This document shows positions 30,374-42,545 of a stretch of DNA of 64,000 bases, piece by piece. The notes beneath the pieces are model-generated. The model did not search any database. It saw nothing but the letters and a program-made list of their open reading frames with translations, and was not told the origin of the DNA. The position numbers were made by a program, and so were the translations under genes. Position 1 is the first letter of the stretch. Every line of letters begins with the position of its first letter. The stretch is from Anastrepha obliqua (lineage: Eukaryota > Arthropoda > Insecta > Diptera > Tephritidae), in assembly GCF_027943255.1 (NCBI RefSeq), contig NC_072892.1, positions 159,714,792-159,778,791 on the forward strand. Direction: 5' to 3'.

Positions 30374-31646
30374 CTGGGTTGCCCATATTCGACGGACCCA
30401 TGTGTTTTTTTTTTTAATCAAAGAAAAACACAATTTTTTTGATGTTGACGATAATAATCATTTTATTTGGTTCAAGTAGATTTGTTGACATGACTTTTTG
30501 AATATGATATCTCTCAAATGGCCGCCTTGAGCCTGTACGGCGTATTGTGCCCGTTTTGCAGCATTTTCCATAGTTTTGGCTAACATTTTGGCTGGAATAG
30601 CGGCTATTTCCTCACGGATGTTGTTCTTGAGCTCTTCTATTGTCTTTGGCTTATTAATATAAACCTTTGATTTTAAATATCCCCACAAGAAGAAGTCAGG
30701 TGGCGTTAAATCGGGCGAACGCGGTGGCCAGTCAAAATCGCCATTTTTCGACATCAAATGACGAGGAAACAATTTCTTCAAAAAATCCATTGTGGTGCAA
30801 GCTGTGTGTGGTGGAGCGCCGTCTTGTTGAAACCAGAACTGCCTCATACGCTTTCGACGAATAATTGGCATCACAAAAGTGGTTATCATATCGCGATAAC
30901 GCTCCTGATTGACGGTAACAGCTTGACCATCTTCATTTTCGAAGAAAAACGGCCCAATAATCGTTTTCTCACTAACGCCGCACCAAACAGTGACTTTTTC
31001 GTCGTAAAGAGGTACCTCTTGAATTTCGTGAGGATTTTCAGTGGCGTAAATACGCCAATTTTGCTTGTTTACCGTCCCATTCAATAAGAAATGAGCCTCA
31101 ACGGATGATGATTTTGTTCCAAAATTGCTCGTCATCTTCAGCCATTTTGATGACTCTTTTGGGCCCATTCCAATCGCCGAGGCTTGTCCGCAGGCAACAA
31201 TCTTTGCGTCAATTGAATCTTATAGGGGAATAAATGCAAATCAATGCGGATAATTCGTTGTAAAGTGGTCCGAGCAATGCCCAACTGCTGAGAACGGTGA
31301 TTTTGGGATGTCCTTGGTGACGCCTTGGTCGGTTTTGATTTGGCCTCTTTGGTTTAGAAAGAGCATCACCAGTCGAAAACCTTTCGTACAAACGTTTAAT
31401 GGTGTTCTTAGAAGGCGCACTTTTCACATTATTTAATCTTTTATACGCACGTTGAGTTTTCACAATTGACTTCTTTTGTTGAATGTAAATTTCAACAATT
31501 TGGGAGAGCTCGCGTGGCGTGTACTCTTCCTTGGTAAAAATCTGCTTGGACTGACACTTCCAACGCGGTATGTCATTAAGCGATCTGACGTCTCTGTCAA
31601 AAGATACATGGTTGCCATATGGGTCCGTCGAATAAGGGCAACCCTG
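30374..31646 (-). mobile_element. DD41D (rosa-type) mariner-like element, full length
   Basis: 28-bp TIRs, CTGGGTTGCCCATATTCGAC at 30374 and CAGGGTTGCCCTTATTCGAC in reverse complement ending at 31646, differing at two positions. TA flanks both ends (30372-30373, 31647-31648). Length 1,273 bp. Inserted into the head of a SINE. The transposase is frameshifted. Confidence 0.9.
30458..31550 (-). pseudogene. DD41D transposase, frameshifted
   Basis: N-terminal part (from 31550): EEYTPRELSQIVEIYIQQKK, RAYKRLNNVKSAPSKNTIKR and LYERFSTGDALS, a helix-turn-helix region. A frame change follows near 31330, then LGIARTTLQRIIRIDLHLFP. The C-terminal 236-codon frame (31168-30458) has HFLLNGTVNKQNWRIY, FWFQQDGAPPHTACT with the second Asp, and WPPRSPDLTPPDFFLWGYLK with the third, 41 residues later. 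A two-base loss converts the first catalytic block SDEAHF to SVEAHF, so the first Asp is lost. The enzyme is inactive though well preserved. Confidence 0.85.
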
Positions 31647-31726
31647 TATTCGGAATTCACAGAATCTCGGTGAAACACCAAAATTAAGAAAAACATATTT
31701 CTAATAGTATATACATCTAATAATAT

Positions 31727-31740
31727 ATTTAATAATTTTT
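31727..31740. repeat. SINE target-site duplication ATTTAATAATTTTT (right)
   Basis: Matches 30319-30332; the old DD41D sequence resumes directly after it. Confidence 0.8.
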
Positions 31741-31990
31741 CTGAAATTAATCGATGGATTTCTTCTACACAGATGCGGCAATTTTGTTTGCTGACAAATT
31801 TTGAAATGAGCTTCATCACTAAAGATGATTTTGCGTGAAAAACCAGCATCTTTTCAAAGAACTAATTCTCGAAAATGATCTGCGTTGAAAATGATCTGTT
31901 GGCTTCAATTCCATCGTTTAAGTATCCGTGGTAAAAATTGTGCATCTATCCACTTGACTAATGTCAAAGGTGATATAAAAAAAGGTACGA

Positions 31991-34204
31991 TCTAGGAATT
32001 ATTCACTACTGACATGTAGGCGTCACTTTTGAAACGGATCTTACAAATAAAAAAAATATCATACAATGGACATACATTTCGATTTTATGCACGTGAATGT
32101 ATGTAAGTACTCCAGTACTCCAAGTTTTTTGACCCAGTGGGTCCCTCGCAGGGCAACCGTTTAATCTAACCTAACTTAAATTCGAGACGAAATATAATTT
32201 TACAATAATTATGCTATTTTGCTGACCACAACTGTACATAAGCCCTCTATTCCTATTTCTTCGCCATAAATGTAAACGCACATGGGAAAGGATGTAATGG
32301 ATACACATGCACCCATAATAACATACGCACATACACACATATGCACATACACGCATGCAACTCTTCTCCAGTTCTATGCGCCAACAGCTTTTTCATTTAA
32401 AAGTATCCTTACACAATTGACTAAAACCAGCCAAACGCATACAAAAGCATGAAAAAACGTTTGCTTGTACACAGTTTTTGGTGGCAGATACTTGAGAAAA
32501 AATGGAACTTTAATTGTAACAACAATCTTTTATTTACTTTTCCTTTTTTATACGCAAAGCAGGGTGCCCGACTGCCTGCGAAACCTCTGTGAAAAAGCAA
32601 AAAACAAACCAAAATAAAACAAAAGAAATTACCAAGAAATGCTTTGCAGTAAAGCCACAAAAGCCAACTAAGCTATGAACAATAGGAGTATAAGGAGTTC
32701 AAAGTGAAGTGTACACTTGTTCGCAAGTGTGTGTGCGTCAAAGAAAAAAGGTGTTAATGTGAAATGTCGCAAGGTACTCGTACTTGCAAATTACAATATT
32801 TAAAATGCATTCACATTTGCATACCAGCACGCCAGCCTGCCAGCCTGCCAGCCTGCCTGCCAAGTCAGCAATCAAAAGGGGCGACAATCACTAGACGGCT
32901 CAGTAATAGTAAGGACTTCGTAACAAAGGTGCTATCAACAGGATAAACGAATGCCTCCATACGTACATACATATGTATGCCAACATTTGTGTGTGTGGAC
33001 ATGAAAAGCATTGTGACAAAATAGTGCCGACAGCAGCGGCGTCAGGCATTAAAAAAATCAAAAGAAACAAGCTAAAAGTAGCACACAAGGCAGTTGAGGT
33101 TACTGACGTTGTGTATTGTAAATTGTAAAAAAAAATATACATCAAAGCGCGTGAAGAAAATAATAAAAACAAAAATCGAGAATTTACAGCAAAAAAATTA
33201 TATCCTGGCGACGGCATATTTGTCGGATTAAGTCGAAAATTCATTCACTGCCCTGTTTGCTTCAATGTTGACACGCAAGCCCAGCTGAGACTATTGACGT
33301 TAGCATTGACTGATGCAAAATAATTAATCGTTAACATTTTATGCTTGGAATGTGTTGACCAAGCGGCATTTGGTTCACACCGTAAGTGATTGCGTTTCTT
33401 GGGGTTATCAACAGCAGAATGGTAAGAGATTACTCATACGCCACGTAGCACGCGAGTTTAAATTTCCGCTGAATGTGTTAAAATATGTGGCATTTATGAT
33501 AATTTATTGCATTGCACAGTACTAACGTTCGTATAGTATGCTTAGTATTTTTTCTACTAATATTTTAAGATTTTTTTAAGGAAATTTAAAGTATTATATC
33601 ATCAGTAGCTGGGACAAAAAGCTGTACTACACGCCACAAAATTGATACTAAATGAGTGGAATTTGAGGCAGATTTTATTCACATCGAGTTTTAATTAAGA
33701 TTGCGACAAATTTTCATTTAACTTTGCTTGTTTAAAAATATTACTACAGTATTATATAAAACATAAAATTTTACTCATAAAAAATCCACTCAGGCGTATT
33801 AAGCAAAGACACGCTTTCTAGTAAGCTTCGTATTCGTCGTAATAATTCAGATAGTATAAGGAGCCAAACTTGCAAAGTTTTCTGGTGGTCTTAAAATCGC
33901 TAAATTTCACGCATGACATCTTAAGCATACATATTTACATACTATGTATGTATAATTTTCAGGTTTAAAGCGTTGCGACGTTATCTTTATGTGTATGTAT
34001 GAAAGGCTTGAATATGCAATTTTATACGAATTCTTCGAAGCATATTTACACGTAGGTCTTTTCTCTCATAAGGTGGATTTTTTAAGTTGACTATTTAATA
34101 AATACATCAACATTTTTTTATTAAAGAAATGGAGCTTTCTATTCCAAGTTATTAGTAATATTATAAAAGTGAAAGTTTGTACGTTTGCGGGTTTGTGACT
34201 GAAC
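31991..34204. other. Non-coding interval
   Basis: No gene recognised. Contains a short (GCCT)-type tract at 32826-32864 (cagcctgccagcctgcc) and CA/CATA-rich stretches at 32280-32360. Small ORFs are low-complexity. Confidence 0.4.
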
Positions 34205-34544
34205 AGATTTGAATAGAATTTTGCAGGTAATCAGTTTATGAGAGACATCTGCGAACCTTTCAATATCGAGCGAGGTTTCAGACAAGGCATTCCATTATCG
34301 TGCGACTTTTTAAATTTCCTTATGGAAGGGGGACTGCGGGGAGCCGATGTTCACCAAAATGGCGCTATTTTCACCAAAAGTGTCCAGCTCTTTATATATG
34401 TGCTGATGACATTGTCATTATAGGAAACTGCAAGCGAAATGTTACCGCAGCATTTTCCGCCATTGAAAGAGAATCAATTAGAGTGGGTCTGGGGGCTAAC
34501 GAGGGCAAGACGAAGTACGAGCGGTGCCTTTTATATGTCGGGAT

Positions 34545-35165
34545 TAGAGAACAAAAACAAATTTTAATCATCAAAAATCACTTTATTGTTTTTCAAAATA
34601 TTCTCCATGAAGATCTATACACTTTTGCATGCGTTTGCACCAATTGTCGAAGCACTTTTGCCACTCTGAATGACGTACCTCCAAAACATGCATTCTGAAT
34701 GCCGCAACCGCTTCTTCAGGTGTCGAAAAACTTTGACCACTCAGTTTGTTTTTTACGTACGGGAATGAAAAGAAGTCATTCGGTGCCAAGTCAGGACTAT
34801 ACGGCGGAGGACCCATTAATTCGATGTTTTGGGTGCTCAAAAATGCAGTTGTTTGAGCCGATGTCCTGGTGAAGAGTGCTCCTTCTTTGGCGATTGATTT
34901 TCCTAATTTCTTGGAAGACAACTGGCAAACAAATGGCGTTGTTCTAGTGGTACGGTTGCGACATGTCCAGTTTTTCCGAAAAAACAGGCGACCATTTGCT
35001 TGGAAGTGCTTCGTGCGCGAACAACTTTTGTTGGATTTGGCTCATCTTAAAACACCCATACAGTCGACTGCTGTTTACTTTCGGGCTCATACGCGTAAAT
35101 CCATGATTCATCACCTGTCACGATGTCATTAGACGTCTTTGAAGCCCGAATATAAAAGGCAAATC
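34545..35165 (-). pseudogene. Mariner transposase remnant (second mariner lineage)
   Basis: Minus strand: DIVTGDESWIYAYEPESKQQ with the first catalytic Asp, STVWVF-DEPNPTKVVRARS, QMVACFFRKTGHVATVPLEQ, TSAQTTAFLSTQNIELMGPP, YSPDLAPNDFFSFPYVKNKL with the third Asp, and EWQKCFDNWCKRMQKCIDLH followed by GEYFEKQ. The second Asp block (HHDNASSHT) is altered to GALFTRTS by a frameshift. A stop interrupts VWVF. N-terminal DNA-binding half absent. Distinct from the mauritiana-like copy at 13 kb. Confidence 0.8.
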
Positions 35166-35251
35166 AACAAAATATAAAAGGCACTCCTCGTATATGCTGT
35201 CCTATAGGAAAGATGCACGACGTTTTGGATCCAGCATTTCAGCGAAAAATG

Positions 35252-36197
35252 TCAAAGAGTTCCCGCTGTTTCTGAAAAAATGGTTACAAGTGAATCGTTG
35301 AAAGTATTGCCCATCGCTGACTACTACTTTTTCTCATTTTTCTGGTAGATCTCGTATACCGTCGCGGTAAAACTGTTCATTTTTTGAGGCTATCCGCGGA
35401 TCAAGCCATTTTTCGCTGCCTTCATATGAATGGAACTGCTGGTCAACTAGACCATGTGCCATCGATCGGAACAGGTGATAATCCGACGGCGCAATATCTG
35501 GAGAATATGGCGGATGGGGGAGGATTTCCCATTTCAGGGTTTCCAGGAAGGTTTTAACGAGCTTGGCAACGTGAGACCGAGCGTTCTTTCACTTTTTCAT
35601 GCCTCACCGCGTATTGCGTCCCTTTCTCGCGCAGTGCTCGGCTCAATCGCATCAATTGAAGTCGATACCGATCCCCAGTAATGGTTTCGCTTGATTTTAA
35701 CAGTTCATAGTAAATAACACAAACTTGGTCCCTCCAAATATATAGCATAACCTTCGCAGTGTGAATATTCGGTCAAGGCGACGACGTAGAAGCATGACCG
35801 GGCAGTCCCCATGACTTTATTTTCTTTGGATTGTTGTAATGAATCCATTTTTCATCACCCGTCACAATGCAATGAAGAAAACCCTTCTTTTTTTTGCCGC
35901 TGGAGCAGTTGTTCACAGGTGAAAAAACGACTTTGAACATCCCTTGGTTTTAACTCATAAGGAACCCAAGTCCCCTGTCCAACACTTCCCGCAAATGGCG
36001 ATTATTCGGCACAAAATCAGACATTTTCACAAAACCAAAAGTATACCATACCAAAACAAAATCAGTAATGTGTCGAAGCAGTTTGTTTACCATATATCGA
36101 AGCTTGATTTATGACGTTTAGGTTATGTTAGAATCGACTAGCACACACTGCTAGCGACAGCTATTGACAAACAGAGGGAACTTAGTTGCGCACCTAA
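35252..36197 (-). mobile_element. Internally deleted mauritiana-like mariner, copy 1
   Basis: The 5' TIR TTAGGTGCGCAACTAAGTTC ends at 36197 next to TA. The transposase starts MSDFVPNNRHLREVL and then jumps by a deletion of roughly 100 codons to GQGTWVPYELKPRDVQ. Downstream it reads FLHCIVTGDEKWIHYNNPKK, ASTSSP, YELLKSSETITGDRYRLQLM and LRDLPEKWEKVV-like sequence. A second deletion removes the middle with the second Asp. The 3' TIR is cut after 13 bases (gagttcccgctgtt). The first deletion junction is identical to that in the copy at 57295-58232. Confidence 0.8.
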
Positions 36198-36659
36198 TAT
36201 ATTTCTTGGCACCGCCCTCACAACAGTAAACGCTGCCTGCCTGGAGATAAACCGAACCGACGAGTCACGCTTGCGAATAGGTGTTTCTATGGTCTCGGTA
36301 GCCAAATGTATAGCAGAGACCTCTCTCGCCCGTCAAAACTAACACTCTACAAGACGCTCATCTTACACGTTCATGGCACTTAATCATGGGTTGTGTCACA
36401 GACTGATGCACCCGCTCTTGGTGTATTCGAGAGGAAGATACTTCGGGAAATCTTTAGTACTGCTACAGCCGAACGAACCTCGAACTCTAAGACGATGTGG
36501 ACACAATAAAGCGCATCAATGTTCAGCGTTTGCGCTGGCTGGGCGCAATTTCAATAAAATATTCCAATACAGGTGTCAAATGGAAAAATGTTTAGGAGAG
36601 CTTAGTTTCGAAAGTATTTTTAAAGAAAGTTACCACCTGTTTGAAAAATCAAGTTCAAG

Positions 36660-37620
36660 TAAAAACTATTGTAGTAAGAAACTCAGCCTTGGCAAGAAGT
36701 CTGGTTTTGCAATAGAACAGAATGGTTGGCAGAAGGGTTTAGTACCCGATCACCCTGCACACAATTTCTTTACAGATGGATCCAAATGATGAAAGGAGTG
36801 GGACGGACAGGCTTTTGCCTGTAGTTTGATCTACAAAAGTCTTTCAGGCGTCGTAATCATAGTAGCATATTTCAAGCTGAGACCTATGCTGTAACCAAAA
36901 TAGCTGAATTATCATTGGAATTTATTCCTCTCGACTCTCGCACAAGCATCTTCATCGTTGACTATCGATGTGGAGCTATTAAAGCAATAATGGCTGTAAT
37001 GACTAATTCGGAATGGGTGCAACACTGTAGATCCTAAATGGATGAACTCTGCGAGACTAGATAGGTCAACATTTACAGGGTACCAAGGCACAGGAGAATA
37101 GAGGAAATGAGAGAGTTGACGAGCTAGCTAAGGCAAGCATTCGCTTGTCTAGGATGAGTACGTCGAACATATAAGTATGTCCCTCACTCTCAGTTTTGAA
37201 GATAGAACTAGACAAGGAACTAGCTTTGGAAGCACCGAAAATATGGGAACAACCAACCTCATACAAAGCTGCCAAAATAATGCTACAAACTTGCAACTCG
37301 AAAACAACCAACTTTATTTCATCACTCTGAAGGAAGGTTAGAGTACTGACGTGACATTGTCTCATTCCATATCACGCAGCTAAAATGGGATTGGTCCAGA
37401 ACGACGCGTGTAACTTATGTGAAGAAGAAAGGGGTACGTTAGAACACCTCCTTTACCACTGCTCTGCTTGGCCACTACTCTGCTTGGCCACTGCCCTGCA
37501 AAGCTCGTTACAAGTGCCTGGGTTCAGTATACTCTTTACCTCTAAAGGATATTGCTGACAAAAGTTTAAACTGTTCGTTAAAAATCACCAAGAACTATGA
37601 AATATTATTATATGGATGTT
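36660..37620 (+). pseudogene. Jockey/R1-type RNase H remnant
   Basis: Pieces in order: FFTDGSK (first acidic motif), FQAETYAVTKIAELSLEFIP (second), FIVDYRCGAIKAIM (third, SD changed to VD), VNIYRVPRHRRIEENERVDE with LAKAS (the WVPGH region with the fourth Asp), and CNLCEEERGTLEHLLYHCSA, the closing knuckle. Stops and small indels occur throughout. The RT domain is not adjacent. Confidence 0.65.
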
Positions 37621-37639
37621 AAATGAAAGAGGTTTGAAA

Positions 37640-38570
37640 AATCATAATTTCGAATATAATTTTGAATGGGGCTGCCACCTGTTTCGAAATTAAGTTAAAT
37701 TAATTAATAATAAATAATTAAAATAACTCAGTATGGGTATCAAAGAAAAAATATTTAAGAAAGCTTGTTTTAGAAAATATTGTTGAAGGGTTGCCACTTG
37801 TTTAATATAGTTGATAGTTCAATTTAATAAAAAAGTTAACTGAAATATTACTATGTGGGTTTCAAACGATAGATGTACAAAATATATTTATTTTTCATTT
37901 CTTTTTGTGATGGGCTGCCACCTGTTTGAAAGGGTTGTTAGTTGAATTTAGTATTTAAATAAGTTAACTGAACTGCTACTACGTGGGGGTCAAACGAAAG
38001 TGGTATGCAAAATCTTTATTTTGAATATATTTTTGGAGAGGGAGTTGCCACCCTTTTGAAGGATTGTTAGTTGATATTAGTTAATAAGTTAACTGAAATA
38101 TTGCTATATTGGTGTTAAAGGAAAAAAGTATAAAAAATCGTCATTTTTAATAAATATTTTGGAGAGAGTTGCCACCTGTTGCGAAGGGTTGCTAATTCAA
38201 TTTGATAAATTAGTAAACTAAAAAAATACTATATGGATGTCAAAGAAAAAAAGTTTGAAAATCTTTATTTTGAATAGATTTTTGGATAGAGTTGCCACCT
38301 ATTTCAAAGGGTTATATGTTCAATTTTATAAATAAGTTTACTGAAATACTACTATGTGGGTATCAGACAAAAGGGGTGCGAAAAATCTTTATTTTTAACA
38401 CATTTTTGTGGAGGGTAGCCACCTGTTTAAAAGGGTTATTAGTTCAATTTAAGTAATAAGTTAACTCAAATATTACTATATGGGTGTCAAACCATAAGAC
38501 TACAGAAAATCATATATCTGAAAATATTAAATATTCGATAGAGTTGCCACCTGTTTAAAACTTAATTCTG
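37640..38570 (+). repeat. Diverged satellite, unit about 124 bp, eight copies
   Basis: A conserved gttgccacctgttt recurs at 37671, 37790, 37914, 38044, 38168, 38291, 38415 and 38543 (119-130 bp apart), followed in each unit by taagttaactgaa, tactatgtgggtgtcaaa and aaaatctttattttgaat. Units differ by 15-30 percent, so it is an old array. It starts right after the RNase H remnant. Confidence 0.85.
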
Positions 38571-40744
38571 TAAAATGACCATACTAAGGAGTACTTTCCG
38601 AAGGCTCCTAAAATTACTTAAAACTTTCCAAGTATTTTGCATAAACAAAGACATTTAAATAATTTTCATATATGAATTATCAAGTGGTCATATTCTTTAT
38701 TGGTCATTTGGGCAGTATTACATTACAAGATACATGTGCGTAAAATGAAAACGTTTTGCTATGTTTTGCATACATTTTTTTTTCTTGTTTTTTGATATTC
38801 TACAAACTTTAGAATTTCCAACCAATTAGAACTCTTTTACATGGGAAATCATTTGAAATTAAAAAGGTTAAAAAACAATAACAACTGAAAAATAGTAGTA
38901 ACTTTCACGATAGCGGAAATAAACTTAAAACTTTCTCATGTTGCCATCGTAAGAACTTTCTATTTGATATTATGAGTAGATGCAGTAATGATACTCAACG
39001 AGTTTTGCATTCACCTTCGAATTATTTTTCCAGCTCAGTGACCTACTTCAGTAAATTTTCCAATAATCGAACTGTAGCGCAATGCAATAAGCAACTCTGT
39101 TCAGTGTTACATTTTAACAAAATTCCGAATACAAATAAATTTTCCTTGAACTCCAATTACCGCTTTAGTTGACCTCCTCTTATAAGCCCCAGTAACTTTT
39201 TCTTTTTTCATCCGTCCGCAGCATTTATTTACTCAATTATACTCAGTATGCAAACCTTGCATAAATATTTGCAATTCAACAAGTTGTTCGCAAACAACCT
39301 GCCGATTGAGTGTGTGAAAAAGAGGAGAAAGGCAAAAAATTGATATTGAAAAAAATCAGCACTCGGATGGGAAATGAAAGCATCAATGTCGTCGATGCTG
39401 TCACAAGTGCCATTTTCAAGAACAAATATGAATGGCTAGAACAACTACATCATCAGCACCGCATCACATTCAATGAGCAAAGTGAAAAAAACTACACTCA
39501 AACGTCGGATGAGTGGCAGAATTTGCAGTTGCAATAACAATTCGCACAGATTGAGGAGACGCAATGATGTAATCATTAAAATTGACAGAATATTTGCACA
39601 TTGCCTACGGTCAACAAACAAGTTGGCAACCACAACCAAAGAAAAACCACATTAACTTTGTTGTACTCACCTTCACAACCTGAAAGCGCATTGTGGCATG
39701 TCAATGGTAACGAGAGTGATTTGCATCAGTGCGTTTGAGTGACTGTCAGTGGGTATGTTGGTTTATCCAGCAGCTTAAAATGAGAGAGAGAGAAAAGAGT
39801 TCCAAATGAGGTAGCTTAAATGGGGAAAATATGAAAGTAGAAGAACACAATGGCCTTACCGATGAGCGATCGCCACATAAATGTGAAACTGAATTGAATA
39901 CTCTGATTATTTCGTTGACAGCTCCATCTTGAATAGACTCCAGATAAGGCAACATAAGCTACGTGCAGCAACAGAAAACGCTTTGTTCGTGCTTTGGCCA
40001 GAACTCAGAGGTAATTTTATGGCTTTGGAATATTATCGTCCACATAATTACCACCTAACTCTCTGCAGTTCCATTGCCAAAAACATTACAAAAAAATAAA
40101 ACGGCAATACTACAGCTAATTTAGGTTAGGTTGTCCACTATTCAAATTCAAAGTTCATTGTGCTGCTTCATGGGGAACTTGTCCTGATCTCCTATAAACT
40201 GATGTTTTTTTCCTTGTTCACTCCTCTCGGGAGCATAGGGCCTCGACAAGACTTGCCTTGCGTTGGTTTCGTTAATCTATTTTGATTTCTGCCTGATTAG
40301 CCTGCCGCTACCAGTCCTAAATAGTGGAAATGCCCACTTGTCATTGCTTAGGAATAATGCCTTCTTACTGCTTGGAGCGCCATCTGTGTGTCACATTTTT
40401 CTGTCAGAAGGATCGGAGAGATGGTTGAGGACTTCGCTAAACTTGGTGTGTCTGCGCTATTACTGCGGTTGACCGTTTCCTCTTGCTGGCACCACTGATG
40501 CAATGTGTAACTGTGTGTTTTCCTTTGTTTTTTGCTTGTTTTAGCAGCCACAATGCAAATAATGCGCTGACTATTGTGCGGGAGTAAGGATTGGAAGGAT
40601 AAGGTTTTGGGTTTGAGGAATTATTTTTTTTTTTTTTGTGTTTTTTTTAGAAACAGGGAAAGTAGGTAAATTTGGAGAAGTGCGAGGACCGTGCTTTACG
40701 TGGGATTCGAATCCACAACCTCTACCGAAGCGGTCACATAACTT
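38571..40744. other. Non-coding interval
   Basis: No gene recognised. A tRNA-like B-box gggattcgaatccacaacct occurs at 40700-40719 without a matching A-box, possibly a SINE scrap. The ORFs at 39310-39655 are on both strands and have no motif. Confidence 0.35.
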
Positions 40745-40885
40745 CCAAAAATCAACTTAATACCTTGCTCCACGTCGACTGGCAAAATTTAAATTCGGAT
40801 TATACAAAAAACTTGATTCACTCAATGCCTGACCGACTAAAAGCGGCTATACGATTACGAGGATATCCTACTAGATTTAAATGTA
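40745..40885 (+). pseudogene. Tc1-like transposase, C-terminal scrap
   Basis: Reads VDWQNLNSDYTKNLIHSMPD and then RLKAAIRLRGYPTRF, the conserved ending (W..I...YI..L..SMP.R...VI...G..T.Y) of Tc1 transposases. No catalytic region nearby. Confidence 0.6.
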
Positions 40886-42174
40886 GTTTTTCTCAAGTTG
40901 TTATTCAACTTTTTCATACATAAATACCTTATTGCAAGTGTATCAACACTTTTGCTGTGCTGATTTTCAGATTTTCCATGGTTTTTCTTTCATATTTGAG
41001 AATGAGTTGGTTTAAAATTTCTAATATTTCACACGGGAACAATTGGAGTTAGTTAATTTTTAATAAAGTATTAAAATACACAAAAACTTTCGTGATATTT
41101 TTTATAGAACATCTTCGAAGTGGTAGGGTATCAAGACTTCTGCTGCACACTGTACATATGCAAAGTTATCTTTATCACATTTATCTCATCTCCTCATCAC
41201 CCAATCTGTTGCATACTTTTGTGCGTTTTGTACTTATTCATACCAGTGTGCCAGTTCATAATCGAAAATATACTCGTATATGTATATCCACACTCGCATA
41301 CTCGCATGGCCAGTCGATCAATCAATTGGCGTGTAAATGGCACAAGTATGTAGTTATACTTTCTCTTTTCACCAGTGCATCTCTTCTTTATAAAAAACCA
41401 CTTTTTCGCTTGGCAATTTCACATTTACCGGCTTTAATTTGCCAGTTATTTCTGCACTTGCAGCTCGATATTTTTTCTTTGCTTATTTCGTTTCTCTCAA
41501 TTTTCTCCTCATTCGCAATGGAAATTGTGATTTCTTTACTACGCTGCGACGAATTGTGCAATTACGACAGCACAACGCACACGCTGTAATACAGAGGCAT
41601 GCAGGTACACTCGTATGAATGCAGCTGAAAGCTCGATCCGAGGCAGAGACATGTCAGTCGTACGTGCAACAGCTGTCATGGTTCCAGATTTTCTCTTTTT
41701 TTACTTTGTTTGTTATTTTTCTTCGCCGTCTTTTATTTTCAAATCAGTGCAAAAAATCCATTTTACTCTTCAAAGTTTTCTACCACCTTTTTTCTATTGT
41801 ACTTTTCGTTTTGTTAGCATTTTAAAAACAAATTTTTTTTTCAGCATAAAAGTAACTATGTTTGTATGTATTGGTATGTAATGGTTGTTGCAGGCTCTCT
41901 AAAAGGAGCCAGGAAACTTTCAATTTTACATTAACCATTAGGCGAAATACTTGTAGTTGCTTCAAAGTTATGCCCCCCTTCACCTTCACTTTATCTTATT
42001 GAGATGTATGAATGCACGCTTACGCCGCTACCTTCATTTCGCATTCTACCCGTACAACTGCGGGCTACTCTGAAACTTTTGCAAACTGAAAATTGAAATT
42101 GTTGCTTGTTCTACTTATATTTAAACTTTTATATCTGTAGCCAAATTATGGCTTTTGTATATCGGTCTCATTGT
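40886..42174. other. Non-coding interval
   Basis: No gene, RNA or element recognised; several overlapping leucine-rich ORFs on T-rich sequence are not supported. Confidence 0.4.
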
Positions 42175-42445
42175 TTGTTTTTTACCATGCAGACGGGTGG
42201 TGATGTGCTTATTATTATGGAGGATGGCCTACTTATTACCAGGAGACTCCAGTGCACCTTCCTTCTTGAGTGCAGCGCTATAGCGCGAAGAAGGTTGAGA
42301 CTTCTCCGCCAACCGTTCCGACGGCAGTCGGTTATACATATGTAACCAGAACGACCCGGATTTATATTCGGCCAAGGGCTGTCACTTCAGCAGCACTCCC
42401 GATATATGTATGGGGAATGTGTATACTGCTACAACAACAACATAT
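42175..42445 (+). mobile_element. 3' end of an I-like non-LTR element
   Basis: CTFLLECSAIARRRLRLL is the closing knuckle seen at 15.6 and 29.2 kb. It is followed by a 3' UTR with gaacgacccggatttatatt, ggctgtcacttcagcagcac and a CAA-rich tail (ctgctacaacaacaacat). 5' truncated. Confidence 0.6.
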
Positions 42446-42545
42446 TGGCCAACTGCAGCCAGAAGAAAGGCGCATACGCTCAATCCAACCCAGCTCTATC
42501 TTGAGTTTAATAAGGGAGCTGGGTCTGTATGAGGTACTATGATGA

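Larger units (their letters stand above)
30334..31726 (+). mobile_element. Short tRNA-derived SINE interrupted by a DD41D element
   Basis: Head ggcggccgccgtagcggaat starts right after the left target duplication; the A-box is near-consensus. The SINE resumes after the DD41D element as ttcggaattcacagaatctc and ggtgaaacaccaaaattaag, then ends at ctaatag plus an AT tail before the right duplication. Without the insert it is about 120 bp. The B-box segment (gaacgtaggttcga) is deleted in this copy. Confidence 0.82.
29780..31990 (-). mobile_element. Old DD41D mariner-like remnant, split by a SINE
   Basis: The N-terminal side (31741-31990) reads KIIFSDEAHFKI; the C-terminal side (29780-30319) reads IIDPFFFENKK, LYFQQHAVASRTTWENFALL, INWPCRSCD and KVYVNKPATIQELKHNI. 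These are the blocks of DD41D transposases, heavily mutated (the second catalytic Asp in QQDGA has become His). Everything between 30320 and 31740 is a later SINE plus the element inside it. TIRs not found. Confidence 0.65.
34205..36560 (+). mobile_element. RTE-like RT remnant interrupted by two mariners
   Basis: Left part (34205-34540): RGFRQGIPLSCDF, QNGAIFTKSVQL, then a degraded YADD (FIYVLMTLSL, with CADDIVIIG in the next frame) and SIRVGLGANEGKTKY. Right part (36212-36560): YFLGTALTTVNAACLEINR, KLTLYKTLIL and LGVFERKILREIF, then KRINVQRLRWLG in damaged form. The two parts are contiguous in the protein if 34545-36197 is removed. Diverged member of the family A type. Confidence 0.65.

Noticed and set aside
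30758..31087. Plus-strand 109-aa ORF
   Set aside because: Antisense to the DD41D transposase.
32764..32946. ORF with repeated Pro-Ala-Ser-Leu
   Set aside because: Produced by the cagcctgcc microsatellite tract.
37640..38570. Regular repeats that might suggest a CRISPR array
   Set aside because: Units are about 124 bp, the whole unit is repeated, there are no unique spacers, and the DNA is eukaryotic.
41092..41589. 165-aa plus-strand ORF
   Set aside because: T-rich, leucine/serine-rich translation, overlapped by another frame of similar length and without any motif.
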